From: Anaspis maculata | Taxonomy: Eukaryota > Arthropoda > Insecta > Coleoptera > Scraptiidae | Direction: 5' to 3' | NCBI GenBank assembly: GCA_949128115.1 | Contig: OX421966.1 | Span: 6,696,001 to 6,760,000, forward strand | DNA: 64,000 bases | Shown here: positions 29,812 to 40,973 of the stretch, piece by piece | Layout: every line of letters begins with the position of its first letter | Numbering within the stretch: position 1 is the stretch's first letter | The notes under the pieces: model-generated | The model's input: the letters and a program-made list of their open reading frames with translations, nothing else | Database searches by the model: none | What the model was told of the DNA's origin: nothing | Position numbers and translations under genes: made by a program

Positions 29812-32037
29812 TAAGCCCTACACTCTAGTAGGTTTTCTTATGGTATCCCGTGTGCAAGTTGAGACTAGAGTATAGTGGTTGGTGCCAAATTGTTTCTTGG
29901 ATCATGCTGAACTAGGATCGCGATGGCGAACATCTGAGACCCGTGACTGGGCAGCAAGAGGGGGGGTGAAATGTGATGGAGAAAAGACATAAAAAATGTT
30001 AAATTATGAACAGAAAGAGGTACGGTTATGAAAGTTACCATGTACGTATTCACCATTTTACGCTATTGAAGGTTCAGCAAACCGATTTCAAAAATATCAA
30101 TCATTCTCAGAGATATTTTCAAAAATATAATTTTTTGTCAACATTTTATTGATAGAAAAATCGAAGAAAGATGGAAAGATGAAACTCTAGATTTTGACAA
30201 TTGGTGATGTTAGAAATAGGTTTAGTCTTGATTGGCGGAAATTCTCCGGCCTACTATTTTGGGAAACAAAACCGTCAACTGTTTTCACCAGCTTGGCCAT
30301 CTTGGATTTTCTTTCAGTGCAGTAGTCACAAAAACGACAGGGGACTCTGAGTATGGTAGAGTTAGATCATTTCAATACGAAAAGTAACTCCCCAGAGAGG
30401 ATTCGTTGCTTCTTTAGCGAGAAAAATTGCTATTTCATTATCTCCGGCTCCTGCGCGAATCCAGTATCAATGATGGCTGATTTGAAGCTGGAAGTGGCAC
30501 AATACATTTTGTACCATAAAACTTGATAGTTTGTGGAGTCAACCACCAAAATTTTTGATCATGAATCGGATGGTTTATTGTTGGTGATTGGTTGAAGCAA
30601 AGTGTGCTCATTTTTGGCAGAAAATTCATAAAAACTGTGTTTTTAGTGGGCAGTACAAAGCTCTGGAGGAAGACCTGCGGCCAAGATTGGCGGCAAAAGT
30701 CATGTAACTAGTTAAAGTGAGTATGCTATGCTCCATAACAAGTAGCTGTCATGAATGGTGTGGGTTTCTTGAAGATCTCTAGGGAGGTCGGCAAAGATTG
30801 TTTTTCATGATAATATTTTCAAGTAGGTACAGTCCCTTCCAAAAGTTTCTCTCTTCTCTAGGGACCAACTCTTTCAACCACGGAACATTTGCAACACTCG
30901 AACAATTCATTTGTTCGGTTTTTTCGAGATCACCGCGGTTCACGGATCTGAAAGATGTGTGGTGGTATTTTTTTCACAAACTCACAGACTTTTGGGGGGG
31001 ATAGTACTTGAGAATATTATCATGAAAAAACATCTTTGTCGACTTCCCTAGAGGTCTTTAAGCGACCTACACGATTCATTATAGCTACTTGTTGTGGAGC
31101 ATACTCACTTCAACTAGTTACATGACTTTCGCCTCCAATCTTGGCCGCAGGTCTCTCTCCAGAGCTTTGTAATGTCCACTAAAAACTCAGTTTTCATGCA
31201 TTTTCTGCCAAAGATGAGCACACTTTGCTTCAACCAATCACCAACAATGAACCATTTGATTCATGATCATGAATTTTGGTGGTTGACTCCACAAACTATC
31301 AAGTCTTATGGTACAAAACGTATTGTGCCGCTTCCATCTCCGAATCAGCCATCATTGGTACTGGATTCGGCAGAAGCCGGAGATAACAAAGTGACAATTT
31401 TTTTTGACAAAGAAGTAATTTCCCCCTTCTGGGGAGTTACTTTTCATATTGAAATGATCTAATGCTACCATACCCACAGTCCCCTGTCGTTTTTGCGACT
31501 TCTGCACCAAAAGGAAATCCCGAGGGAAATCCAAGATGGCGGCCAAGCTGGTGAAACAGTTGACGGTCTTGTTTTCTAAAATAGTAGGCCGAGGAGTTTT
31601 TGTCAATCACGACTATATTTCTAACATCCCTAATAACAATATATCAATTTTTATCTTTCCATCTTCAAAATTCTTCGATTTTCTTTAACAATAAAATGTC
31701 CACAAAAAGAATTATATTTTTCAAAATATCTCTGAAAACGATAGATATTTTTGAAATCGGTTTGTTGAACCTTCATTGGCGTAAAATGGCGATTACGTAC
31801 GGTAACTTTCATTACTGTCCCTTTTTCGGTTCATGATTTCACATTTTTTATGAATTCATCACATTTTACCCCCCCTCCCGCTGCCCAGTCGCGGGTCTTA
31901 GATGTTCGCCATCGCGATCCTAGTTCAGCATGATCTAAGGAACAATTTGGCACCAACCACTATACTCTAGTCTCAACTTGCACACGGGCCTCAAAAAATG
32001 AACATAAAAAACCCACTACTCTGGTGAATGGGCCTTA
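29812..32037. mobile_element. 2.2-kb foldback element
   Basis: Left arm about 29,812-30,828 and right arm about 31,005-32,037 are inverted copies (shared CCCGTGTGCAAGTTGAGACT, TAGGATCGCGATGGCGAACA, CAAGATGG, AACTATCAAGT and TAGTTACATGACTTT in complement) around a ~176-bp loop. Outer ends TAAGCCC / GGGCCTTA. There is no coding capacity and no clear target duplication. Confidence 0.85.
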
Positions 32038-32917
32038 TGCGTCCTTGGTGGAATAGATGTCAAATTTATATTTTTACTTTCACATTTACTTTTCGAAAAT
32101 GGCTAATAGGCAAGTCAACAGGGAATTTGGAATGGCAAAACGTATACTCTGGCTGAATTTTTGCATACACCTAGGGAATCCCCCACAGAGCCCCGAACCG
32201 CGAAAATCCACCAAAATTCCCTTGAGCTTTCCGAGATAAGGGTGTTTTTCTATATCTCGGTTGGTATTGGTTGAATTTCGATTTTCTTTTTTTTTGAAAT
32301 GTTCTGAAAAATATTTCGAATAATAATAGTCCAGGAGCTTATGTAATCCCGTGGGATTTTAAATGAAAGAGCATAGCGACTATGTGGAACACATTACTTA
32401 GATGGCCAGCAATCACACCTCACCGGGTGTTTTGCTTGAATTTCTTGCAGGAAATTTATACAGGGTGAAACAGAAAAAATGAATAAAAATTCGTAGCTCC
32501 AGACTGGAGAAAGATGGAAAGCTTAAACTGCATTCGTGTTTTGATTCTGTTGTTGTGTTGATTTCTGTCGAATTTGGTCCAAATCTATTGGATAAATTTT
32601 GAAGAATTAAATGACAAAGCTCTGAACTTTGACATTTTTTAATATTTGACAAATGTCATGCAGAGCAGTACTTGCAACAATTTTGAATGCAGTTTTTTAA
32701 GGGCTTTCAAAAAACATATTGCGAGTCAAGTTTCCTGACATAATGCCTTCTGTCATCTTTGATGGTGACATTTCCGTTTGACAGATGACAACCAAAATGT
32801 AACAGACTCATTCGACGGCAAAATCATGTCCGCATACCGAATTTCAAGTCGATCGAATCAACGTTGCGGCTGTTATCGTGGAAGATTACGGACACAGACA
32901 CACACAGCTCTGTAATC

Positions 32918-33395
32918 GGGTTTGGTACATTTCACCGACAACCAACTCACCGACAGGACATTTCACCGACAACCATTTCACCGAACGGACATTTCACCGA
33001 CACGCCGTTTCGCCGACAGGACATTTCACCGACTCGCCGATTCACCGACAGGACATTTCACCGACAAGACAATTCGCCGACTCGCCATTTCGCCGACAAG
33101 ACATTTAACCGACACGCCGATTCACCGACAGGACATTTCACCGACAGGACACTTCGCCGACACGCCATTTCACCGACAGGACATTTCACCGACACGCCCT
33201 TTCACCGACAGGACATTTCACCGACACGCCATCTCACCGACAGGACATTTCACCGACACGCCGATTTACCGACAGGACATTTCACCGACACGCCATTTCA
33301 CCGACACGTCATTTCACCGACAGGACATTTCACCGGCACGCCGATTCACCGACAAGACAATTCACCGACGGAAAACTCCACCGACTCGCCGATTT
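32918..33395 (+). repeat. Left terminal array of 16-bp minisatellite (copy 1)
   Basis: About 28 head-to-tail 16-mers, consensus CATTTCACCGACAGGA, alternating with CATTTCACCGACACGC and CGATTCACCGACACGC variants. All three forward frames are mostly free of stops because 16 is not a multiple of 3, giving repetitive 16-residue translations that are not genes. Confidence 0.95.
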
Positions 33396-33404
33396 AGGAA
33401 ACTT

Positions 33405-34895
33405 TGCTTCGGAATGAGTTTTCGGAAAATGCTGCAAAATGTCACCATATCATGTTTGGTATTGGCGAATGCGGGATAAAAACTTTTTTGTGTAGGTTTC
33501 ATGTTTCCACATTGACCCTGTATACTGTACATTGCTAAAAGCTCAAACAAGGAAAGGAGATTCTTGCCTGTATCTTTTTCCTGGGAAATTCGAGGCAAAA
33601 AAATATGGTATGACAAAATGCAAAAGTTGATCATCAGTTCTAAGACACCAACCAATCTCGATTCAGAAGTACGTTTACCAAGTTACAAAATTTTCAGTGT
33701 CTGGGGTCACCAAACATTAGGAATTTCTTATGGATCAATGAAAATTCACTGTAATTCACTGAACTACGTTGAACATTTACGTAAATGGTTATCGTCGTTA
33801 ACCGCTGTTTTCTAGGTCTTGTTCAGGGTCAATCAAAAATAAAGTTCTGGAAAATTAAATTTCCACTTTTCCCGCGAAAAATCCAAGAAGCCATAATGAT
33901 ATAGGATCGTTTGCGATGAAATTACTGAAGTGGTCATTTTTATTTTTGTTGGGGAAATCCAAATTTCGAAAAAACTTTTTCACAAATTTCCTTCACAGGG
34001 AAAGGGTATAGGCTGTCTGGCCTATGGTCACAGGCCTTGAGTATAGGCTGTCTGATTTCTACATGAGTCTAGTGGGCTGTGTTTCTGGTCGTCATCGGCC
34101 GATCGCGGCCTAAATCGCAGCCGACTAGAATCATGTAGAAATCCTATACCTGCACTTTTGCATTTTCGCGTAAAAATGAGTTTCCGGGAAATGCCGCAAC
34201 GTAACCATATCGTGTTTGGTGTTGGCGAATGCGGAAAAAAATACTCTATGTTTTGGTGTAGGTTCCATGTTTTTACAAACTGACCCTGTACATTATTGCG
34301 TACATAAGCTCAAACGTGGAAAACAAATTCTTGCCTGTATCTTTTTTCTGAAAAATTTAGGAAGAATGAAACTGGTATGATAAAATACAAAAATTTATCA
34401 TCAATTCTAAGACATCAACTAATCTGGATTCGGACGTACGGTTACCGAGTTACAAGTTTTTCCGTGTCTTGGATCTCCAAACATCCCGGATTTCCTATGG
34501 ATTCGAGAAAATGCACCGTCACCGAACAACGTTGGGAAATTCACGTAAATGGTTGTGGTCATTAACCGTTGTTTTCTACGTCTTATTCACGGTCAGTTAG
34601 GAAAAAAAGTGGAAAATTGTGAAAAACTGAATTTCCACATTTCCCGCGGAAAATCCAAGAAACGAACCAATGATATGGTATCGTTCGAAATGAATTCACT
34701 GAAGTGGTTATTTCATTTTTGTTGGAAAAATCCAAATTTCGAAAAAATTTCCCATTTCCTTCATGAGTGAGTACCCCCTCAAATTTTGCATTTTCGCGTA
34801 TAAATGAGTTTCCGGAAAATGCCGCAACGTAACCATATCGTGTTTGATGTTGGCGAATGCGGAAAAAAAAACTCTATGTTTGCTGTAGTCTGCTT
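33405..34895 (+). repeat. Two and a half diverged copies of a ~700-bp unit (copy 1 interior)
   Basis: Starts recur at about 33,407, 34,168 and 34,803 with GAGTTTYCGGRAAATGC, then ACCATATC and TGGCGAATGCGG. Inside the first copies are GACCCTGTA and AAGCTCAAACG. A ~110-bp palindromic MITE (TATAGGCTGTCTGATTTC, about 34,042-34,150) sits between the first and second copies. The same layout recurs in copy 2 at 40,140-40,283 and 53,994-55,170. Confidence 0.8.
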
Positions 34896-34904
34896 TAGCC
34901 ATTT

Positions 34905-36420
34905 TTTATGCTAAGAAATGCCGTCCTTGAGTGAAGAATGGATTTATTATATGACAAGCCTGGAAAGAAAGAGGATGCCAGACTGCTAGAGTAAAAAATT
35001 CGGAAATGGACTGTGTATCTGGTGAGTCTGAAAAAAAAGGATACTCGAGTCAAACATAAACTCCTCAACTGGCATGTCTGAAGAAGGAAGATTGCTTGAG
35101 TCAAAAATAGACTTCAGCTATGTAGTGAGTCCGGAAAAAAGAATGATACTTAAGCCAAAAATCATGAGGTGGGTCTGGAAAGCAGGACGATACTTGAGTG
35201 GATAAATCAGTACTTATCTTGTCGGTGGTGAGTGTGAGAAGAAGGATGATACTTGGATCGAAAATAAACTCCTTATCTGATATGCCTGAGGATACTTAAT
35301 TGAAAAAAAACTTACAGTAGGTCTAGAATTAAGGACAATACTTGACTAGAAAATTGATTGGTTATCTTGCGAGTCTAAAAAGAAGGATGATACTTGAATA
35401 AAAATGAACTTCTTATCTGGCGAGTCTGAAAAGGAAAAGGATGCTTGAATTAAACATTCAAATATAAGCTCGGTATCTGGTGAGTCTAAAAAAAAGGATG
35501 ATGCTCGATCAAAAATGAACTTTTGAGCTAGCAGGTAAAGAAAACAAGAATGTTTGGATCAAAAATAGACTCCATCGATCCCTGTCGTGAGTTTGAAAAG
35601 AAATATGGTACTTTAATCTAAAATCAATTCCTTATCTGGTGAGTTTCAAAAGAAGGATGATACTTGAGTCAAAAATCAATTTTTTATCTGATAAGTCTGA
35701 AAAAAATTATACTTGAGTTGAAAATAATAGTATATTATTCAACCTCGTATTCAACAAACGGGAATTGATTGCTTCTTACTCATGAGGATGCAGTTGACGA
35801 GTGTCGTAATAGTCGTAAAGCATCCGAATGAGTAATAGCCATTACCCGCGAGTAGAATACTATGCTTTATCCAGTCTTATTGAAAAATGCAGGCATATAT
35901 GCGCGTGATAATGCGTGCACTATTCAATAGGATAAACTTGGATGAACTTCTTATTTGGTGGGTCTGAAAAGAAAGATGATACTTGAGCAAAAATCAATTA
36001 CTCATCTGTTGAGTCCGAGAATAATGATAATTATTATTGAGATTATTATACTTGAGTTAAAAATAAAAATTTTTCATGGGTCTGAAAAGAAGGAAGATGC
36101 TCGAGTCAAAAATTTAGAAATTGACTGTGTATCTCGCAGGTCCAAAAAGAAGGATGATATTCGGGTCAAAAATGAACTCCTAAACTGGCAGGTCTAAGAA
36201 AAAAGGAAGATAAGCCGAGAATCAATAACTCATTAGGTGGGTCTGGGAAGAAGGACGATACTTGAGCAAAAATTAAACTCTCATCTGGTTTTTTACTTGT
36301 GTGGGTCTGAAAAGAAGGATGAACTCGAGTTGAAAATCAGATTCTTATCCGGTGAGTCTAGAAAGGAGTTTGATAGAGTCTGAAAAGAAGGATGTTACTT
36401 GAGTCAACAATCAGTTTGTG
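34905..36420 (+). repeat. ~50-60-bp tandem array, interior of copy 1
   Basis: About 25 diverged units of the form GGTCTGAAAAGAAGGATGAT + ACTTGAGTCAAAAATCAATT + CTTATCTGGTGA. The paralogous array in copy 2 spans about 55,165-55,370 and 56,918-58,560. It is non-coding. Confidence 0.85.
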
Positions 36421-36784
36421 AAATGTCTTGTCAAAATCAGCGTGTCGGTGAATGGTCCAATAACCAAAATCACACATAACGTTGAAAACCAGACAAAATA
36501 TTTGTGTATGTGATCAATAATAAAAATATAATTCACACAATGTGTTGGTGAAATAAGATCTGGAAAAACTGTGGTAAATTCATATAATTTCTGATCACCA
36601 AAGAAATACTAACAATTCATTAGAAATTGATTTCAAGTGTAGGTATCTGGAAGTTTGTGGATCTTGTTTCAGAACCAAGCTGATTTGACTTCCTAGTCAC
36701 CCCTGATACATCTACACGCGCCTTTATTCTTTATTTCTGATCTTTTTCTTAGACTCGTGCCTCATGAGATGACCTTTTGCCTTC

Positions 36785-37000
36785 ATGGCTTCTACCGCTT
36801 ACGTGGAGAATTTATTTCAGATGTCTACTTTATCAAATGGAAAATTCCAAATTTCAACTGACTCAAATGCATGGTGCACCCAAGGGAAACTTGCCTTTGT
36901 CGTAAAAACAATTTTCCTCGACTTTTTTGCCAAAAATGGCCAGAAAAAAAAGACCGTAGCTGTCAACCCATCCCTCACTTTTGGCGCTGACTGGCGCTGA
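36785..37000 (+). CDS. Small ORF of the minisatellite-ended transposon (71 codons), doubtful
   Basis: Begins MASTAYVENLFQMSTLSNGK and ends FGADWR. The copy at 58,925-59,140 keeps the same length, start and stop. Between them a one-base insertion and a one-base deletion compensate, changing a block of about a dozen residues. There is no signal peptide or domain. It may be chance, since both copies are alike overall at the DNA level. Confidence 0.25.
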   Translation: MASTAYVENLFQMSTLSNGKFQISTDSNAWCTQGKLAFVVKTIFLDFFAKNGQKKKTVAVNPSLTFGADWR

Positions 37001-37127
37001 CCAGCAACCATGGTGTTCGGAAACGCGCCGTCAAATGGCGCCAACGGTAGGGAATCAAGCATATCAATCTTTCAAATGTAGGTCACTTTCGCTCATAGAT
37101 TTTGCTCAAAAACTCAAAACGCTACAG

Positions 37128-37599
37128 TCCTGTCGGTGAAATGTCCTGTCGGCGAAATGGCGTGTCGGTGAAATGTCCCGTCGGTGAAATGTCCCGTCGG
37201 TGAAATGGCGTGTCGGTGAAAGGTCCTGTCGGTGAAATGGCGTGTCGGTGAAATGTCCTGTCGGTGAAATGGCGTGTCGGTGAAATGTCCTGTCGGTGGA
37301 ATGGCGTGTCGGTGAAATGTCCTGTCGGTGAATCGGCGATTCGGTGAAATGTCCTGTCGGTGAAATGGCGAGTCGGTGAATCGGCGAGTCGGTGAATTGT
37401 CCTGTCGGTGAATCGGCGTGTCGGTGAAATGTCCTGTCGGTGAATTGTCCTGTCGGTGAATCGGCGTGTCGGTGAGATGTCCTGTCGGCGAAACGGCGAG
37501 TCGGTGAAATGTCCTGTCGGTGAATCGGCGATTCGGTGAGTTGGATGTCGGTGAAATGTCCTGTCGGTGAGTTGGTTGTCGGTGAAATGTCCGTATCCC
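37128..37599 (-). repeat. Right terminal array of 16-bp minisatellite (copy 1)
   Basis: Inverted counterpart of the left array (TGTCGGTGAAATGTCC type), about 29 units. The order of unit variants differs from the left arm, so the arms have evolved by unit turnover as well as point change. Confidence 0.95.
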
Positions 37600-38772
37600 C
37601 TGTAATCTTCTCTAGAAAACTTTGCCATTTAATTATTCAATACCTATCAGATGGATTGGAGCCAAATTTAGAAGGAACCAACAAAACAAAATCATCAAAC
37701 TAAGCTCGCAATTGCAGCTTCCCATCAATTCCCAGTTGGACGTTACGAGGTTTTGAATTTTCTCCTGGCCATTACCACCGGAGACGGCCGCTCGTTTGGA
37801 TTTTGACCAGGACGACCTATGTTTGGTGTAGGACTCAACTCATCTGTCTTTTCCTGGTGGGAGATTGACTTTTTTCGAAAAATTTCAACTGATATCGGAA
37901 GTAGATTGCATTGGGCGTCGTGTAAGTCCATTTTCAAATCCGACACGGTTTCGCTTTTCCGACGATGATTTTTTAAAAATAATAAATTTAATTTTCAAGT
38001 TTTCTTGTTTTTCACTCTATTTACCACGGATGTCAATTTTTCAAGCAACACCTTTCAAGGCATCAAGTCGGGCATCCACCTGGTGATTTGTACCGCTCCA
38101 CCTTCTATAGTTCACGAAATATAATTTTTTTCTTTTTTTCTTCTGTTTCACCCTGTATTAATCCCGTGCAAGAAATTCAAGCAAAACACCCGGTGAGGTT
38201 TGATTGCTGCCCATTCAAGGAATGTTTTCCACATAGTCTCTATGCTCTTTGATTCAAAATCCTACGGAATGCTTTTCATTTACATATGCTCCTGGACTAT
38301 AAGTTGTGTTCAGAACTATACAATAACTTGTCGAGAAAAAGTGCAAGAAGCCGAAAACTGTCGTTTTTTAGGGGGTGTTTTTTTTTACAATTTTCTATCT
38401 GCTCTTCTATGATAGTTATGGAAAAAATTCTCTATAAAAGTTGTAGCTCCCTTAAGTCCCTACAAGTTTCAACCGAAAAAATTTTTGTGCCGCGAAAATT
38501 ACCCGCCCCAGGGGGCGCTAAAGTCAACCTCGTTTGGAAAATATTTCCAGGTGTAGGGGGCATCGATTCCAACTCTATCGTGTGAGGATCTGGAGGCCAA
38601 ATTCTGATTTGTGTTCGTACTAACTTTACTGATAATTGATGAATAACAAAACTTTTGTACAGGTGACTTTTTTGAAAAGGACCTTGAATTGTACACCCCC
38701 GATATTTCGCTGGACAAATTTCTCCTGGGAAAAAACCGGAACAGGTCGATTTTTATTTCGAGAGGGACATCT

Positions 38773-38906
38773 AGTAGCTGTATTACACTACACAATTTCT
38801 TGTACAACTTTTTGTACAATCTGTCAGTTAAACAATTAAGTTCGTTGTTTTTTTACACTATTTTGGCAGATTGTACAAGAAATTGTGTAGTGTAATACAG
38901 CTATAA
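38773..38906. mobile_element. Small TA-target MITE
   Basis: TAGCTGTATTACACTACACA at the left and its complement at the right, about 50 bp of perfect stem around a short loop. The paired arm near 61,430-61,445 lacks it (empty site ATCTAAGACACGTG), which proves insertion. Confidence 0.88.
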
Positions 38907-39734
38907 GACACGTGATCACAAATTTTCATCTTCAACACTTTGTCTCCACCCCACCCTATTTTAAAATTTCAAATGGCATCACTTACCTTGTAATACATCA
39001 AATAAAAGGAAATAAAATTTCCTTTCTGTCAAACATTGTTTAAATTCTCTCGAATCACCTCTCCAACCTCTTTTAAAATTCTCTTATTGTTGATGCGGGA
39101 AAGTTTCTCCCTCATTACCCAACTCCCGATTCTTGAGTATCAGTTTTTCCAGTGAAAACAAATCGATTTTTCAACCTCTTCGCCCCCACCCTACCCTTCT
39201 TCCAAATTTCAAATGGCATTATCTATCTTGTTATTCTTGTGATGAAGATAATAAAATTCTCATCCTGCGCAAAAGTATTTCAAATATTCTAAACCACCCC
39301 CTATTCCTCTACACTTCGTTGGAGATGAAAATTTGGCAATACGTGTCCTGAATGTCCTATCCGAAATAGAATTCCAGAATTGGAAGTTGAAAAAAGAAAA
39401 AACTTTAATTTATAAACAGAAATCATTTTGAGAAGGGTTAAAAGTGACTTGATAAAAACTTTCCAGACTTTTTTGGCAGAAAGACTATTCTATTACCTTT
39501 ATTTTGATGTATCACATATAGGTAAGCTATTTGAAATTCCAAAGTGGGGAGGAGTCCAGGCGAGGGGGTTGAAGGTAAAAATCTGACACCACGTGTTGTA
39601 GGTGGGCCCTTCAAAATAAAATCGACCTGATTTTTACTGGAAAATCTGATAGGGGAAGAGAGGCGAATATCGACCGGTGGTCTAATATCGACCACACCAC
39701 TGTGGCCCACCCTGTGAGTTTTTTTAAATCATGA

Positions 39735-40130
39735 GGTTTGGTACATTTCACCGACAACCAACTCACCGACAGGACATTTCACCGACAACCATTTCACCGA
39801 ACGGACATTTCACCGACACGCCGTTTCGCCGACAGGACATTTCACCGACTCGCCGATTCACCGACAGGACATTTCACCGACAAGACAATTCGCCGACACG
39901 CCATTTCGCCAACAAGACATTTAACCAACACGCCGATTCACCGACACGCCCTTTCACCGACAGGACATTTCACCGACACGCCAATTCACCGACAGGACAT
40001 TTCACCGACACGCCATTTCACCGACAGGACATTTCACCGACACGCCGATTTACCGACAAGACATTTCACCGACAAGACAACTCATCGACAAGACAATTCA
40101 CCGACAGGAAATTCCACCGACTGACTCACC
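39735..40130 (+). repeat. Left terminal array of 16-bp minisatellite (copy 2)
   Basis: Same 16-bp unit. The first ~12 units match copy 1 almost exactly, then it is about five units shorter. It ends in GATTTAGAAAACTTTGCTTC as copy 1 does. Confidence 0.95.
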
Positions 40131-40284
40131 GATTTAGAAAACTTTGCTTCAGAATGAGTTTTCGGAAAATGCTGCAAAATGTCACCATATCATGTTTGGT
40201 ATTGGCCTTGGTATTGGCGAATGCGGGATAAAAACTTTTTTGTGTAGGTTTCATGTTTCCACATTGACCCTGTACTGTACATTA

Positions 40285-40973
40285 CGATACCTCCTAATAA
40301 AAACATTGTAACTAACAAAACGCAATTTTACAGGAGAGCGGTTTGAAAGTTTTCGGAGATTTGAAATCGATCTCCTTTGACTATTGTCTGAAATAGCGAC
40401 ACGGTTATTGTTTTGTAAGATTCTGGATTGTCTAAAGAAAAGGTTGTGAGCCGTCTTTTCTGAAAATATAGCTTTTTGAGGAATTTAATGTCACTTACAA
40501 TGGAGAAATCTTCCATCTGCAAGGGTAAAAGCAATGTAAGTGCCTTTACAATGTTTTCACTCGGATGTTATAGAAAAGTCATAATTGTAAGGGACATTAC
40601 AATTACTCCTCAGTTACTTGTTACAGTGTAGCAATCGTTGAGAATATCCAAGCAATAACATTGTATTGGACTTTACCATGATTTCACCGCAAATTGCATC
40701 CGTATGAAGAAAAGTAAAGGACGATACAATGCAAAGTACAACAATATCAAAATTGTATTGGCTTTTACCTCGGCTTTTACAATGTTTTCAACGCAGAATT
40801 ACTCCTAACTGGTAGATACAATTTTCAAGAAATCGTACTTTTGGCACATTTTGGAATTTTTTACGGCCGCAAATTATTTTTTTCCTAAAACTTCTACACT
40901 CTTAGGTACCAAATCTGCTAAAAAGTGAAAATGGCCAAAATGTCAGTTACAATGTTTTTATTAGGAGGTATCG
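40285..40973. mobile_element. MITE with 33-bp TIRs and ATTA target duplication
   Basis: Ends CGATACCTCCTAATAAAAAC and the complement GTTTTTATTAGGAGGTATCG, flanked by ATTA on both sides (40,281-40,284 and 40,974-40,977). 689 bp, non-coding, containing several further ACAATG / CATTGTA inverted motifs. Confidence 0.85.

Larger units (their letters stand above)
32918..37599. mobile_element. Minisatellite-ended transposon, copy 1
   Basis: 4,682 bp with ends GGGTTTGGTACATTTC and, in complement, GGGATACGGACATTTC, flanked by the perfect 8-bp duplication CTGTAATC (32,910-32,917 and 37,600-37,607). Each terminal inverted repeat is a ~470-bp array of a 16-bp unit. The interior has a partly triplicated ~700-bp unit, a long tandem array of a ~55-bp unit and a 71-codon open frame. 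No transposase is recognizable. The TSD size fits hAT or P superfamily. Confidence 0.9.
32330..38297. mobile_element. TA-target TIR element in the left arm of the composite
   Basis: Ends GTCCAGGAGCTTATGTAA and, in complement, GTCCAGGAGCATATGTAA, flanked by TA (32,328-32,329 and 38,298-38,299). Arms of ~150-170 bp share CACCGGGTGTTTTGCTTGAA and CACCCTGTAT. Cutting it out restores the match between the left arm and the right arm near 61,920. It contains the minisatellite-ended transposon copy 1. No transposase. Confidence 0.8.

Noticed and set aside
32918..33395. CRISPR array, because of many regular short repeats
   Set aside because: There are no unique spacers: the units abut head to tail, vary in place, and occur as inverted terminal arrays of a eukaryotic transposon.
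32864..33479. Long overlapping open frames in two or three frames (repetitive FTDRTFHRHADSPTGH-like protein), also at 37,122-37,628, 39,731-40,231 and 59,212-59,731
   Set aside because: They are translations of the 16-bp minisatellite. A 16-bp unit without stops stays open in every frame and yields a 16-residue repeat. No start context, conserved frame or domain supports a protein.
34042..34150. Palindrome TATAGGCTGTCTG... as a regulatory stem-loop of the element
   Set aside because: It has TA-flanked inverted ends and is a small MITE. It occurs in both copies only because it inserted before they separated.
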